Part shown: in pieces, positions 35,228 through 43,477 of the stretch | Numbering within the stretch: the first letter of the stretch is position 1 | How the letters are laid out: the number at the start of each line of letters is the position of its first letter | DNA from: Vibrio fortis | GTDB lineage: Bacteria > Pseudomonadota > Gammaproteobacteria > Enterobacterales > Vibrionaceae | Assembly: GCF_000695685.1 (NCBI RefSeq) | Contig: NZ_JFFR01000013.1 | Location: forward strand, 1 to 64,000 | Direction of reading: 5' to 3' | DNA: 64,000 nucleotides | Program-made: the position numbers and the translations under genes | Notes under the pieces: generated by a model | Told to the model about the DNA's origin: nothing | What the model saw: the letters and a program-made list of their open reading frames with translations, nothing else | Database searches by the model: none

Positions 35228-36457
35228 ATGCGATATAAAACTGAACGAATCCTTGTAAACACTTACCATGCACTGGCAAGTCTGGCCTTCCCTCGTATGC
35301 CCGTTCCTGTACCGAACGTTTTAAATGGTGATAAATCACTGGATAGATTAGCGGAACATTTAAAAAACAGAGGCATCCAGCGTCCGGTCATCTTTACGGA
35401 CAGCTTCTTCTCAACTCTGCCTTCATTCCAACTGCTCATTGAAGCCCTCGAAAAGCAAGATATAGAATACAAAGTCTTTAATGAAATTAAACCTGATCCG
35501 TCATATGAAATTGTTGAAAAAGGAATTGCCGCTTGTCTCGAGCACGACTATGACTGCGCGATAGCCATTGGTGGCGGCAGCTCTATTGATGGCACCAAAA
35601 TGATCAATGGGTGCGCAAAACACCAATTAGACCCGAGAAAGATCACTCACGGCCTAATGAGTATGTGGCAATTACGACGTAAAGGAGCCTATTTTGTCGC
35701 GATTCCAACAACAGCAGGTACCGGTTCTGAAGCAACAACCGTTACTGTAGTTACGGATGAAACAACTAGCCAAAAAAATGCACTAGTCAGCTACGGAATC
35801 GTCCCCGACTTAGCCGTTTTTGATCCAAGACTGACCATGGATCTTCCTCCACATATCACAGCGGCAACCGGAATGGATGCGCTCACACACGCCATGGAGT
35901 CATTCATGAGCACTTATGCGACGAAAGAGACCGATGAAATGAATCTGAAAAGTATTAAGAGGATCTTCGAGTTTCTGCCTCGCGCCTATAAAAACGGTAC
36001 TGAAGATGATGAGGCAAGAAGTGAAATGGCAATCGCATCATTTGATGCCGGCAAAGCCTTTTCAAAAACATTACTTGGGTGGGCACACGGCATCTCCCAC
36101 CAGCTCGGGGCTTATTATAAAGTTCCTCATGGATTAGGTTGCGCAATCGCGCTGCCCCATGTACTGCAATTTGCCCTACCTAATGCCACTGGCCGACTTG
36201 CCATTATTGCGGACACATTAGGTCTATCGGGCTCGACTGAATCAGTAAAAGCCCAAGCGGTAGTAGACGCCGTATTCGAACTTAACCGTACATTAGATAT
36301 CGAATCGCAGTTTGATATGTTGAAAGAAGAGCATGTTGCAGATATCGCTCGCAACATAATCAAAGAAGGTAACATGGCTTATCCATCACACCGTGATTTT
36401 GAATCATATCGGCATCTAGAAAACTTCCTGTTGGAACGTCGAGCCTACAGCCACTAA
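35228..36457 (+). CDS. Iron-containing (group III) alcohol dehydrogenase
   Basis: A 409-residue iron-dependent alcohol dehydrogenase. The NAD loop is G-G-G-S-S at 115-119, and P-T-T-A-G-T-G-S-E at 160-168 is a family mark. The expected metal ligands by comparison with FucO are D217 and H221 (G-M-D-A-L-T-H), H289 (W-A-H-G) and H303 (V-P-H-G). Length is slightly above the usual 380-390 because of an N-terminal extension of about 30 residues. It probably interconverts a primary alcohol and its aldehyde for the divergent aldehyde dehydrogenase. A shared TetR-type site lies upstream. Confidence 0.93.
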   Translation: MRYKTERILVNTYHALASLAFPRMPVPVPNVLNGDKSLDRLAEHLKNRGIQRPVIFTDSFFSTLPSFQLLIEALEKQDIEYKVFNEIKPDPSYEIVEKGIAACLEHDYDCAIAIGGGSSIDGTKMINGCAKHQLDPRKITHGLMSMWQLRRKGAYFVAIPTTAGTGSEATTVTVVTDETTSQKNALVSYGIVPDLAVFDPRLTMDLPPHITAATGMDALTHAMESFMSTYATKETDEMNLKSIKRIFEFLPRAYKNGTEDDEARSEMAIASFDAGKAFSKTLLGWAHGISHQLGAYYKVPHGLGCAIALPHVLQFALPNATGRLAIIADTLGLSGSTESVKAQAVVDAVFELNRTLDIESQFDMLKEEHVADIARNIIKEGNMAYPSHRDFESYRHLENFLLERRAYSH

Positions 36458-36522
36458 ACATTATCAGATCAAGAGGCCTCTCATGATACTAAAACTGTGA
36501 TTTAGAGGCTCTCTGTCCAATG

Positions 36523-36972
36523 CTACTCATTCAGCAATCTTGGCCAGTTGGCGTCTGCGTTTGCAATGTTTCCAGCGATATCACCCTGCCAAGTTTGCTG
36601 TACCGATTTACTGTAATTTAGGTAAAGCTTGCCATCGACGATATTCCAAGCTCGTGGGTCTATTTTGGCGGTATAACCTTTACTCACAGCCCAAGCACAG
36701 TATCCACCATATTGAGGGGCATATTGTTCAGGGTCCGCTTTGAATAAATCGAGATGTCGTTGTGAGGAAAATCGCCATTCAGCGCCATTCCATTCGTAGC
36801 GGTAATTATCGCTTCCTTCCACTGCTTGGCTTTGAGTGAAGTACGCTACGGGATCGTAACCTCTGATCGCCTTGCCGAAAAAGTCACTGTATACCGGTTC
36901 AAGAGCAAAAGAAGGGGCGGTAATTCCCAACCAAAAGACAAGTGTTAGAACAATTTTGGCAAGATACTTCAT
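36523..36972 (-). CDS. Exported YHS-domain protein
   Basis: A 149-residue protein from ATG 36972, with AGGAG seven bases upstream; the first in-frame ATG five codons earlier contains that ribosome site, so it is less likely. A signal peptide ends near S-F-A (about 20-24). The YHS core is seen in A-I-R-G-Y-D-P-V-A-Y-F, W-R-F-S-S-Q-x-H-L-D-L-F-x-A-D-P-E-x-Y-A-P-Q-Y-G-G-Y-C-A-W-A. The YHS fold often binds metal ions. It is periplasmic by prediction; the biological role is unknown. Confidence 0.88.
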   Translation of the reverse strand: MKYLAKIVLTLVFWLGITAPSFALEPVYSDFFGKAIRGYDPVAYFTQSQAVEGSDNYRYEWNGAEWRFSSQRHLDLFKADPEQYAPQYGGYCAWAVSKGYTAKIDPRAWNIVDGKLYLNYSKSVQQTWQGDIAGNIANADANWPRLLNE

Positions 36973-37048
36973 AACGTTTCTCCTCATGTTATTTATAAAG
37001 AGAGGATAAACGCGGCAAAAATTTCACAGTGCAAAGACCAAGAGTGCG

Positions 37049-37471
37049 CTAATCGTTGCTAACCATTGGCTCAGGTAAAACGGGCGGTGTGCTATCCATA
37101 TAAGTTAAGAAATTGGCCCAGATTTGATGGGTTCTTTCTTTGGTTAGCTCAGTTTTGCAAGAAAGCGCCATAACTCCACGAATAGAGCCATCTCGCCATT
37201 GCGTGTAGATAGCGTCACAATGAGCAGTCATATACGTCGACCAATCTTTCTGTGCACGCTTAATCGCTTCCACCAAAGTTGGATCTTCAGCGTTATGTTC
37301 AAAGCTTGCTTGAAGATAAGTTTCTAATTGCTCTTCAGCGGTTTGCAACTCTATCGCTGCACATTGATTGATCTCTAAGGTGTTCATTGCGTTCTCACAA
37401 TCGATTTCATCTTGTTGAGCGAGCGCAGTCATCGGTAACATCGCCAAAGCGACGAGTAATACAGCTTTCAT
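37049..37471 (-). CDS. LprI-like (DUF1311) periplasmic protein
   Basis: A 140-residue protein with a signal peptide ending at T-A-L-A (about residue 18). The DUF1311/LprI core is visible: D-C-E-N-A-x-N-T-L-E-I-N-Q-C-A near residue 24, then A-Q-K-D-W-S-T-Y near 92, and a later conserved Cys in L-S-C-K-T-E-L-T-K-E-R-T near 122. Four Cys residues can form two disulfides. LprI of mycobacteria inhibits lysozyme; other members are unassigned. It lies in the gap-free minus-strand run with the next GNAT gene 18 bp upstream. Confidence 0.87.
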   Translation of the reverse strand: MKAVLLVALAMLPMTALAQQDEIDCENAMNTLEINQCAAIELQTAEEQLETYLQASFEHNAEDPTLVEAIKRAQKDWSTYMTAHCDAIYTQWRDGSIRGVMALSCKTELTKERTHQIWANFLTYMDSTPPVLPEPMVSND

Positions 37472-37489
37472 TTGATGTCCCTAAAGTTA

Positions 37490-37969
37490 TTAATTGTAGT
37501 GTTTTTCCATTAGCAACAAATCCCACAACTCGCCATCAAAACTGCGTGTTCCAGACTCACGAGATGTCACCACGAAACCAAGAGATTCGTAACACCGTTT
37601 GGCAACGACATTTCGCTCGAACACAGCCAGCGTTAAAACCTGTGTTTTATATTCGACTCGAGCTTTGTCGATGAGCTGTTTAAGCATGATCTTAGCCAAC
37701 CCCTGCCCTCGAAAATCATTAGAAACAAACACACGGCAAATACGATATTGAGACTCTGACACTCTGAACAACTCCACATAACCCGCTTCCTCTCCATTTG
37801 AAATGAAGATAAATGGCAGCACCTCGGGCTTCACGCAATGGTGTTCGAGTTGATTATGGTCTAATGGAAAATCAAAATTCGGACCGCCCCACTGATAGTT
37901 GAGCCGCTCTGAATCTATCCAATGAATCAGGGTATCGTAGTCTTCCCGTCTAAATTCTCTCAGTTCCAT
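37490..37969 (-). CDS. GNAT-family N-acetyltransferase
   Basis: A 159-residue GNAT starting at ATG 37969, which has GGGAGG five bases upstream. The longer open frame begins inside the VOC gene and is not a real N-terminus. Motif A is R-V-F-V-S-N-D-F-R-G-Q-G-L-A-K-I-M-L, followed by V-F-E-R-N-V-V-A-K-R-C-Y-E-S-L-G-F. The opening M-E-L-R-E-F-R-R-E-D-Y is typical. The substrate is unknown. It lies between the LprI-like gene and the VOC gene, all closely packed on the minus strand. Confidence 0.87.
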   Translation of the reverse strand: MELREFRREDYDTLIHWIDSERLNYQWGGPNFDFPLDHNQLEHHCVKPEVLPFIFISNGEEAGYVELFRVSESQYRICRVFVSNDFRGQGLAKIMLKQLIDKARVEYKTQVLTLAVFERNVVAKRCYESLGFVVTSRESGTRSFDGELWDLLLMEKHYN

Positions 37970-38004
37970 CTCTACCTCCCGATTGCTGTCGACGGTTGTG
38001 CCCG

Positions 38005-38418
38005 CTAGTTTCCGCTTCGATTTAGCTGCAGCAAATCCCACTTATTTCCGTACAGATCCTGAAACACAACCACAGTTCCATACTCTTCAACTCTAGGCTC
38101 TTCGTTAAACATCACACCCATGGCTTTCATGGATTCATAATCACGCCAAAAGTCGTTGGTTTGAAGAAACAAAAACACGCGACCACCCGTTTGGTTACCG
38201 ATGGCTTGTGTTTGAGATTCGGTACTCGCCTGAGCAAGCAAAAGGTTGGTGCCGTTAGAATTGGGCGGAGTGACCTGTACCCAGCGTTTACCCCCACCTA
38301 AATCGGTATCTTCAACTAACGTAAATTGAAGTTTCTGTGTATAGAACTCAATGGCGTCGTCATAGTTTTCGACAACAAGGGCGATGTTTCCGATTTGCTG
38401 TTGCACTGGTTTCGTCAT
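38005..38418 (-). CDS. VOC-family (glyoxalase/dioxygenase superfamily) protein
   Basis: A 137-residue two-module VOC protein. First module: I-G-N-I-A-L-V-V-E-N-Y-D-D-A-I-E-F-Y-T-Q-K-L-Q-F near residue 9. Second: G-G-R-V-F-L-F-L-Q-T-N-D-F and V-V-F-Q-D-L-Y-G-N-K-W-D-L-L-Q. The usual metal His at the first strand position is replaced by Asn/Ala-like residues, while the C-terminal Glu position is Asp. It may therefore bind a ligand rather than catalyse glyoxalase chemistry. The start is ATG with an AGAGG-like site upstream. Confidence 0.85.
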   Translation of the reverse strand: MTKPVQQQIGNIALVVENYDDAIEFYTQKLQFTLVEDTDLGGGKRWVQVTPPNSNGTNLLLAQASTESQTQAIGNQTGGRVFLFLQTNDFWRDYESMKAMGVMFNEEPRVEEYGTVVVFQDLYGNKWDLLQLNRSGN

Positions 38419-38530
38419 GGCGGCCTCTAAACTTAAAACACCGATTCTACATGACTCAACCCCTTACGAAAGCTCACAATGACATTCATAGGAGAATGGT
38501 TGTGCTTAACCGAAGAACTAACTGGGATGA

Positions 38531-39115
38531 TTAGGTTAGAATCCCATCGACGATAGCTTGTTGTAGTTTAGCTTCGACACCTTCCCATATCTTCTCTCCA
38601 CCAGCTGATATTCTTTGCTGGTTGAAGTTGAGAACCTTCTCTTTGGGAATATTGTGCTTCTTCCAACCGTAGCCATCATCATTGATGTTGTGGAGAAGCG
38701 GAGGGATACGGTCGATGGCTTTTGCATATTTTGCATCGGCACTTTCACCAAGTTCAAATTCTTCCCACAGTGCCAAATATTCTTCACCTTGTCGGTTTGG
38801 CAGCATATCCAGCACTCGTTTGACGCCATTCCACTCTTTATTCTTTTGCTCTGCGGTTTCTGATTCATAAACGATTTTGTCGCCGGCATCGATCTCGCCC
38901 AGGTCATGAATCAACAGCATTTTGATCACGCGATCGATATTAATTCTCTCGTCAGCGTATTCTTTTAACATCAGAGCACTAATACACACATGCCAACTGT
39001 GTTCGCCAGAGTTTTCGTGCCGCTTCAAGCCAACCGGTCTCGACTTTCTCAATACGCCTTTTAGTTTTTCAATTTCGACCATGAAATCGAGGATTTGAGT
39101 AACTTCTTTCAACAT
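38531..39115 (-). CDS. HD-domain phosphohydrolase (YfbR/COG1896-like)
   Basis: A 194-residue HD-fold protein. The metal ligands appear as His in E-N-S-G-E-H-S-W-H-V (near residue 38) and the paired H-D in L-L-I-H-D-L-G-E-I-D-A-G-D (near 70). A later D-R-I-P-P-L-L-H-N completes the pattern. COG1896 proteins are 5'-nucleotidases acting on deoxynucleoside monophosphates or related hydrolases. AGGAG lies four to five bases before the ATG. It is not in a tight operon. A dyad like the TetR sites (39030-39040) falls inside its coding sequence and is considered a chance match. Confidence 0.87.
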   Translation of the reverse strand: MLKEVTQILDFMVEIEKLKGVLRKSRPVGLKRHENSGEHSWHVCISALMLKEYADERINIDRVIKMLLIHDLGEIDAGDKIVYESETAEQKNKEWNGVKRVLDMLPNRQGEEYLALWEEFELGESADAKYAKAIDRIPPLLHNINDDGYGWKKHNIPKEKVLNFNQQRISAGGEKIWEGVEAKLQQAIVDGILT

Positions 39116-39184
39116 CTGACTCCTATCTTTTAGAGAACAAGCCCTCTATCCAAAAATGGATGCCTACCAGAACCTTGCTGACAA

Positions 39185-39688
39185 TTACGCCAATGCCACA
39201 CCCTTAATGTAATAACGATAATATCCAATTAAATTACTTGAGATAAAAAGGACTTCCATGACGACAGCCGTTGGCGATCCAACCATGTAGTTATGAATAA
39301 GCCAAAGCGCGGTACCGATGATCATCAGCTCCCTTAAACGGCGGTCATCTTTATTGAATGCGGCAACCGTTTGAAACAGAGAAGCAACACAACTTACAAC
39401 ACTGACTAGGCCAGTATAAGTAACCGAAGTAGAAATGATTGAAGCTCCACAAAATAGGTACTTCAATTTTGCCGAGGTGGAGAACACACTCGCTAAATAG
39501 CGAACAGTAGCAATGAGCATAAGGCTGGCTGCGGTCCACTGCTCAAGCAAAATGAAATGACTTGAGATAAGGGTCCCAGCAAAAAAGAGACACGTAACGA
39601 TCTTTTTCCTCTCTTTGAATTGAAAGGACATTAGATCGAAACAGATCGCGATTGCGACCAGTATTTGAGACAAAACAAACGGTGTCAC
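39185..39688 (-). CDS. ygjV: YgjV-family inner membrane protein
   Basis: A 167-residue protein with about five membrane helices, matching the YgjV family (Imp-YgjV). GTG 39688 is chosen because AAGGAG is six bases upstream and the protein then begins T-P-F-V-L-S-Q-I-L-V-A-I-A; the ATG-started longer frame has no ribosome site. Family marks include F-Q-F-K-E-R-K-K-I and L-I-H-N-Y-M-V-G-S-P-T-A-V-V-M-E. The function of YgjV is not established; it is predicted to be a transporter or membrane accessory. Confidence 0.85.
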   Translation of the reverse strand: MTPFVLSQILVAIAICFDLMSFQFKERKKIVTCLFFAGTLISSHFILLEQWTAASLMLIATVRYLASVFSTSAKLKYLFCGASIISTSVTYTGLVSVVSCVASLFQTVAAFNKDDRRLRELMIIGTALWLIHNYMVGSPTAVVMEVLFISSNLIGYYRYYIKGVALA

Positions 39689-39804
39689 CCTACACTCCTT
39701 GTAAGTAAAGACCCGCACGCGCATTGATGCGACCTTACATCGTGGCTTAACGCGTCAGTAAGTGGTTATCGACACTACTAGCTATTGTTATTTATCTCAA
39801 ATAT

Positions 39805-40554
39805 TTATTGCGCTATACGAGCTTCGATCTGTCCGCCGCCAATCGAGCACAAAACCAAGCACTCCTCTTTGCCGTTCGACAAGGTTACCCGATTACCGTT
39901 ATCTCCCCATATTGAGTTTTTGCCACATGTATCCCAGCCTCCAGTCACCGATATATGGTTACTTAGCAGCACAGGTAGTTTATGTGTAGAAGCGATATCA
40001 GACAGCAGTTTAGAGTCGGGGTCAAAACCCATTTCAGAGATGAGTGCACTCACCAAATATACGTCAGCACCCATTGTTTTGGCTCTTGTAGAGTGCAGCG
40101 GCTCGATAAAATCCGCACAGATAGCCAGCGCAATCTGATTACCTTTTAATTGAAAATGATAATCTCGATCTCCTCGTGAACAATATACCTCTTCACCAGA
40201 ATGCAGATATTGCTTGGAGTAAAACTCAACCTTACCATCGGGGAAACAAATCACCGAGCCAATGGTTGGTTTGGAAGATCCTGAAGTGTTCAGAGGGCAG
40301 CCAGCAATCACAACAACCTCGTGTGTTACCGCAGCTTGCGACAGCTCTGTGAAAGCAGAAGGTTGTGGGTCAAACGCCAAATCAGAAGCCAGTTCAAGCT
40401 CATAGCCAGTAAGAGAGAGTTCAGGGAATACCACAACATCTGCGTTCTGCTGAGAAGATCGCTCAATAGCACTGATGTGGTGCTTCAAGTTCGTCGATAC
40501 GTCGCCTTTGGTAACAGGCATCTGCGGTAAGCTGATAGTAATACTACTTTTCAA
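39805..40554 (-). CDS. Carbon-nitrogen hydrolase (nitrilase superfamily)
   Basis: A 249-residue amidohydrolase with the Glu-Lys-Cys triad: E45 in V-F-P-E-L-S-L-T-G-Y-E, K114 in F-Y-S-K-Q-Y-L and C146 in A-I-C-A-D-F. TTG 40554 is favoured: GGGAGGAG sits right in front of it, and that sequence would be codons if the upstream ATG were used. The family hydrolyses amides, carbamoyl compounds or nitriles; the length fits single-domain members such as Nit or YafV-like enzymes. Its position next to DUF3465 and a membrane protein does not suggest a pathway. Confidence 0.88.
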   Translation of the reverse strand: MKSSITISLPQMPVTKGDVSTNLKHHISAIERSSQQNADVVVFPELSLTGYELELASDLAFDPQPSAFTELSQAAVTHEVVVIAGCPLNTSGSSKPTIGSVICFPDGKVEFYSKQYLHSGEEVYCSRGDRDYHFQLKGNQIALAICADFIEPLHSTRAKTMGADVYLVSALISEMGFDPDSKLLSDIASTHKLPVLLSNHISVTGGWDTCGKNSIWGDNGNRVTLSNGKEECLVLCSIGGGQIEARIAQ

Positions 40555-40623
40555 GTTTTCTCCTCCCATATCATTTAAGAACAATCCATTTAAGCTATCT
40601 TTTTCTGCATCAATTTAGCGAAT

Positions 40624-41019
40624 TTACTCGTAAATCTTGCCTTGGTGTTTGAGCCAGCCGTGGGCATGTCGATTTCCTGGATCTCGATGTGTCCAGTGAA
40701 TCACGCCTCCCTTATCGTTCCATTCATACTCACCATAAAATTGGACGACATCACCTACTTTTAAATTTGGAATACGAGGTGCTAGATCGATGTTGTGCGC
40801 GACCAGCAATGTCTGTCGACTGTCCAAACGTAGTATGAACTTCTGATGTCTAGAGCCTTTATTGTCGTCAGGGAGCACTCTTGATACGGTCCCTGAACCT
40901 TGGATCTGCATGTCGCTTTGGTGGTTTTGGTATGCTTGCTTGAGTTGCTGATCGTTCGCTTGGACATTGATGGAACAAGCTGCCAATAGCGCTAACAGTA
41001 AAGCAGAAATCCTTTTCAT
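40624..41019 (-). CDS. DUF3465 periplasmic protein
   Basis: A 131-residue protein with a signal peptide ending around V-Q-A (about 19-21). Its core (L-x-Q-A-Y-Q-N-x-Q-S-D-x-Q-V-Q/Q-I-Q-G-S-G, L-P-D-D-N-K-G-S-R-H-Q-K-F-I-L-R-L, L-L-V-A-H-N-I-D-L-A-P-R-I and Y-E-W-N-D-K-G-G-V-I-H-W-T-H-R-D-P) is the DUF3465 family. This family is common in marine gammaproteobacteria and its role is unknown; the conserved K-F-I-L-R-L and H-N-I-D-L are reminiscent of OB-like nuclease-associated domains, which is inference. AGGAGA precedes the ATG. Confidence 0.88.
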   Translation of the reverse strand: MKRISALLLALLAACSINVQANDQQLKQAYQNHQSDMQIQGSGTVSRVLPDDNKGSRHQKFILRLDSRQTLLVAHNIDLAPRIPNLKVGDVVQFYGEYEWNDKGGVIHWTHRDPGNRHAHGWLKHQGKIYE

Positions 41020-41171
41020 AATGGTCTCTCCTAAATCAATATCGCTGAAGAGTATAGAAAACCATCAATGAGCTCCAGATTGGGCACTTCACGTTTTGAT
41101 TTAGCGCACAATGAAATTGCCAAGAGTTATGATTCAGGCGATGTTGTCGAGGAGAGCAGTAACAGTGATGG

Positions 41172-41963
41172 TCAGACACTATTCAGTTTGAACGCTTCAG
41201 ACGCCACTTCATTAATCTTGCCACTTAATCGCTGGTAGAGTTCTATGGCATCTGCTTTTGACGTTAGCTTTCCACGTGCAAATAAGTACGCAAGCTCAAT
41301 ATCGTGTTGTTGACCAGGGTAATGCTCTTTCGCAGCCTGGGCGCATTGAGCTAAATCGATATACCAACTCCCGTCTTTTGCTGCGATAAAATAGTATGCT
41401 GCCCTAACTAACTTCTTGCCGATGATCTTCGCAACCGCTTTGTCGTCCATTTTGGACAGGTTATCTGCCATTTGGTCCAAGAACGCGTGTAGATCTCCAT
41501 TGAGCGCAAGAGCTATCTCTAACTTAGGCTGATGCTTAACGAATGAAACCGCTCTGTCATTACCCCATACACAGCAACAACAGTGTTTGAGCCAAAACTG
41601 CCAATGGTAAAGCTCTTCTGGTTTTTGAATGGTATTGAGATAACCCGGATCGATATCGATCTTACTGATTTCTGGGTGAATATCGGGAATTGCATAACTT
41701 ATCTCTTGGAATACCCGCTTTTCTGATTCGGTGATTGGCGTGTTTAGAATAATAGATACATCAAGATCTGAGCGACCTACGACAGCCGTGCCTCTTGGGA
41801 CGCTTCCGTACAAATAAATTCCATCAATTTGACCTGGGAGTTGTTGAGTCAATTCTTGCACTACACTATCGATGACAGGTTTAAACTCAGGTTGAATCTT
41901 ATCAACCGAATAATCATTGCGGATAAATCCCTGTTCATCGAGACCAGTATCTTCGTTACGCAT
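41172..41963 (-). CDS. Nucleotidyltransferase-fold protein (possible aminoglycoside-type)
   Basis: A 263-residue protein from ATG 41963 (AAGGA just upstream; the frame opens 14 codons earlier without a site). The nucleotidyltransferase core is G-S-V-P-R-G-T-A-V-V-G-R-S-D-L-D-V-S, with G53-S54 and metal Asp residues D66 and D68. A helical C-terminal region completes a shape like the KNTase/AadA-type enzymes, but no resistance-specific motif is seen. Four Cys residues in a row (about 128-131, K-H-C-C-C-C-V-W-G) are odd and could bind metal. No antitoxin gene adjoins, so a toxin role is less likely. Confidence 0.75.
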   Translation of the reverse strand: MRNEDTGLDEQGFIRNDYSVDKIQPEFKPVIDSVVQELTQQLPGQIDGIYLYGSVPRGTAVVGRSDLDVSIILNTPITESEKRVFQEISYAIPDIHPEISKIDIDPGYLNTIQKPEELYHWQFWLKHCCCCVWGNDRAVSFVKHQPKLEIALALNGDLHAFLDQMADNLSKMDDKAVAKIIGKKLVRAAYYFIAAKDGSWYIDLAQCAQAAKEHYPGQQHDIELAYLFARGKLTSKADAIELYQRLSGKINEVASEAFKLNSV

Positions 41964-42164
41964 AAAATCCTTATCATTCAACGACGTGTTTGTTGCTACA
42001 AGCATACCCTAGAAGCCCTTAACTTTAGGTTAAGTTCAAATTACCGATTGCAAGCGCATCATAACCCTTTATTCTGAAATCGAATTAGTTGATGTACTAA
42101 CCATGCACATTATTACTAAATAAACTGCATAATTTGCAACTGCTATTTGTCCAATTGAGGATGA

Positions 42165-42896
42165 TCAGTATTTCTTACCAATGAGCAGGCCAACATTCTG
42201 TTTTTTAATGTGTAGCAACTGCTTCTTGAGCGTGCTTAAATTCCCGAATTCATAGAATGGTACGTGAAGAACTGCGACAAATCCTGCGTCAAGCATCATG
42301 TCATGCCATTGGCTCCTGCTATTAAAGCAAACCCCTACACCAGCCGTATTTGCCCCCATCTTCCTGGTTATCTGAGCCAGAGATTTTGATGAAGTCGATT
42401 GATAGATTAAAGCACTCGGTAAGTTGTGAACAAATTGCCCTTCATAAAAGTTCTCAAACACGACCACAATGCCATTTTCAGAAAGGTTTTGAAATGAGTG
42501 CTCTAAAGCTCTCTTTTGCAGCATTATCGATGTTTCGTAGCTGTCACTAACAAAATGGTGGAGAACCCAATTAAACTGAATAACATCGAATTTTCCTGTG
42601 AAAATAGTGTCTTGAAAGGTTGAACACACTAACTGCTTTCTGGGATGAGGTTGGTTCTTCTCGATGAGGGACTGTTCTGGCTCAACTAAAGTGACGCTGG
42701 CATTTGGATAGTGCGACAGAATCTTATCAGCGTACATACCATTGCCTCCGCCAACATCGAGCAAGTGGAACGGGTAATGGGTGGGGTAAAGCATATTGAG
42801 ATGTTTTACCAAGGTTGCAAACATCGCATCGTCTATATACTCGATATCAAATGATACTGTTTGTTCAGGGGTCAGTTTACGTACTACTCCGGTCAT
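42165..42896 (-). CDS. Class I SAM-dependent methyltransferase
   Basis: A 243-residue methyltransferase. Motif I reads L-L-D-V-G-G-G-N-G-M-Y-A at about residues 45-56, the strand-2 acidic residue follows in L-V-E-P-E, and Q-F-N-W-V-L-H-H-F-V is the usual post-IV motif, with L-S-E-N-G-I-V-V-V-F-E-N-F after it. The C-terminal region resembles ubiquinone/menaquinone-type or small-molecule methyltransferases. The methyl acceptor is unknown. It stands alone before a long non-coding stretch. Confidence 0.85.
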   Translation of the reverse strand: MTGVVRKLTPEQTVSFDIEYIDDAMFATLVKHLNMLYPTHYPFHLLDVGGGNGMYADKILSHYPNASVTLVEPEQSLIEKNQPHPRKQLVCSTFQDTIFTGKFDVIQFNWVLHHFVSDSYETSIMLQKRALEHSFQNLSENGIVVVFENFYEGQFVHNLPSALIYQSTSSKSLAQITRKMGANTAGVGVCFNSRSQWHDMMLDAGFVAVLHVPFYEFGNLSTLKKQLLHIKKQNVGLLIGKKY

Positions 42897-43477
42897 AATG
42901 TTATCTCAGCTAAGAAATCTTATATTGACGCAAACTTTATACCATCAAGTATTAGCTTTTAATTTCAGCACTTTAAGTCAATTATCCCATCAGGATTAAT
43001 TCGAATTTGAATATGAGACTCAAAATGACAGTGGTAGGGGATAATTTTGTGATGGTGTGTCAAGTGGGGATGTTTACGTGTTCCATATTTAGATTTTGCA
43101 TCGAAATCAACACTGGTAACAATCTAACTTTTGGACCTTACTTCACTATGAAATCGACTCCATTAATACCTTCAAATTGATAGTGAGTATTAGACCTGAC
43201 AAGTTTCCTGACATTACCTCTTTGTATCCCAGCGTTCTAATTGATGTAGAAGCCGAGTGAAGAATCAATAAAACGAGAGCCATTAAACATCGTGATGGCT
43301 AGTAACATAGACATTGTGAATTCATTACTAGCAGCAGACAAATTTATGAATATTTGAGCTCGGTAACCTAGAAAAGCTAGACTTCGAAGATTATTTAATT
43401 CACGCTTAGAAATAAATGGTTACATAATTTTCGCTTGTTCCGTCTGGAACTGAATCTAACACTTAAGAAGGTTTACA
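42897..43477. other. Non-coding stretch between methyltransferase and chemoreceptor
   Basis: About 580 bp that is AT-rich. I see no RNA gene, repeat or recognisable promoter consensus. A short open frame ending near 43260 (beginning with K-F-P-D-I-T-S-L-Y) lacks a convincing start codon. It could include the chemoreceptor promoter and an untranslated leader; AAGAAGGT precedes that gene's ATG at the right end. Confidence 0.4.

Noticed and set aside
36480..36522. Bulged inverted repeat around AGAGGCCTCT between the alcohol dehydrogenase and YHS genes
   Set aside because: No T-run and an interrupted stem; too weak to call as terminator or operator.
39030..39040. CCAACCGGTCT matching the TetR dyad
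   Set aside because: It lies inside the HD-domain coding sequence, encoding part of R-P-V-G-L, with no promoter nearby; taken as chance.
42897..43477. Possible short gene or pseudogene ending near 43260
   Set aside because: Only a short frame without a proper start or ribosome site; no recognisable domain.
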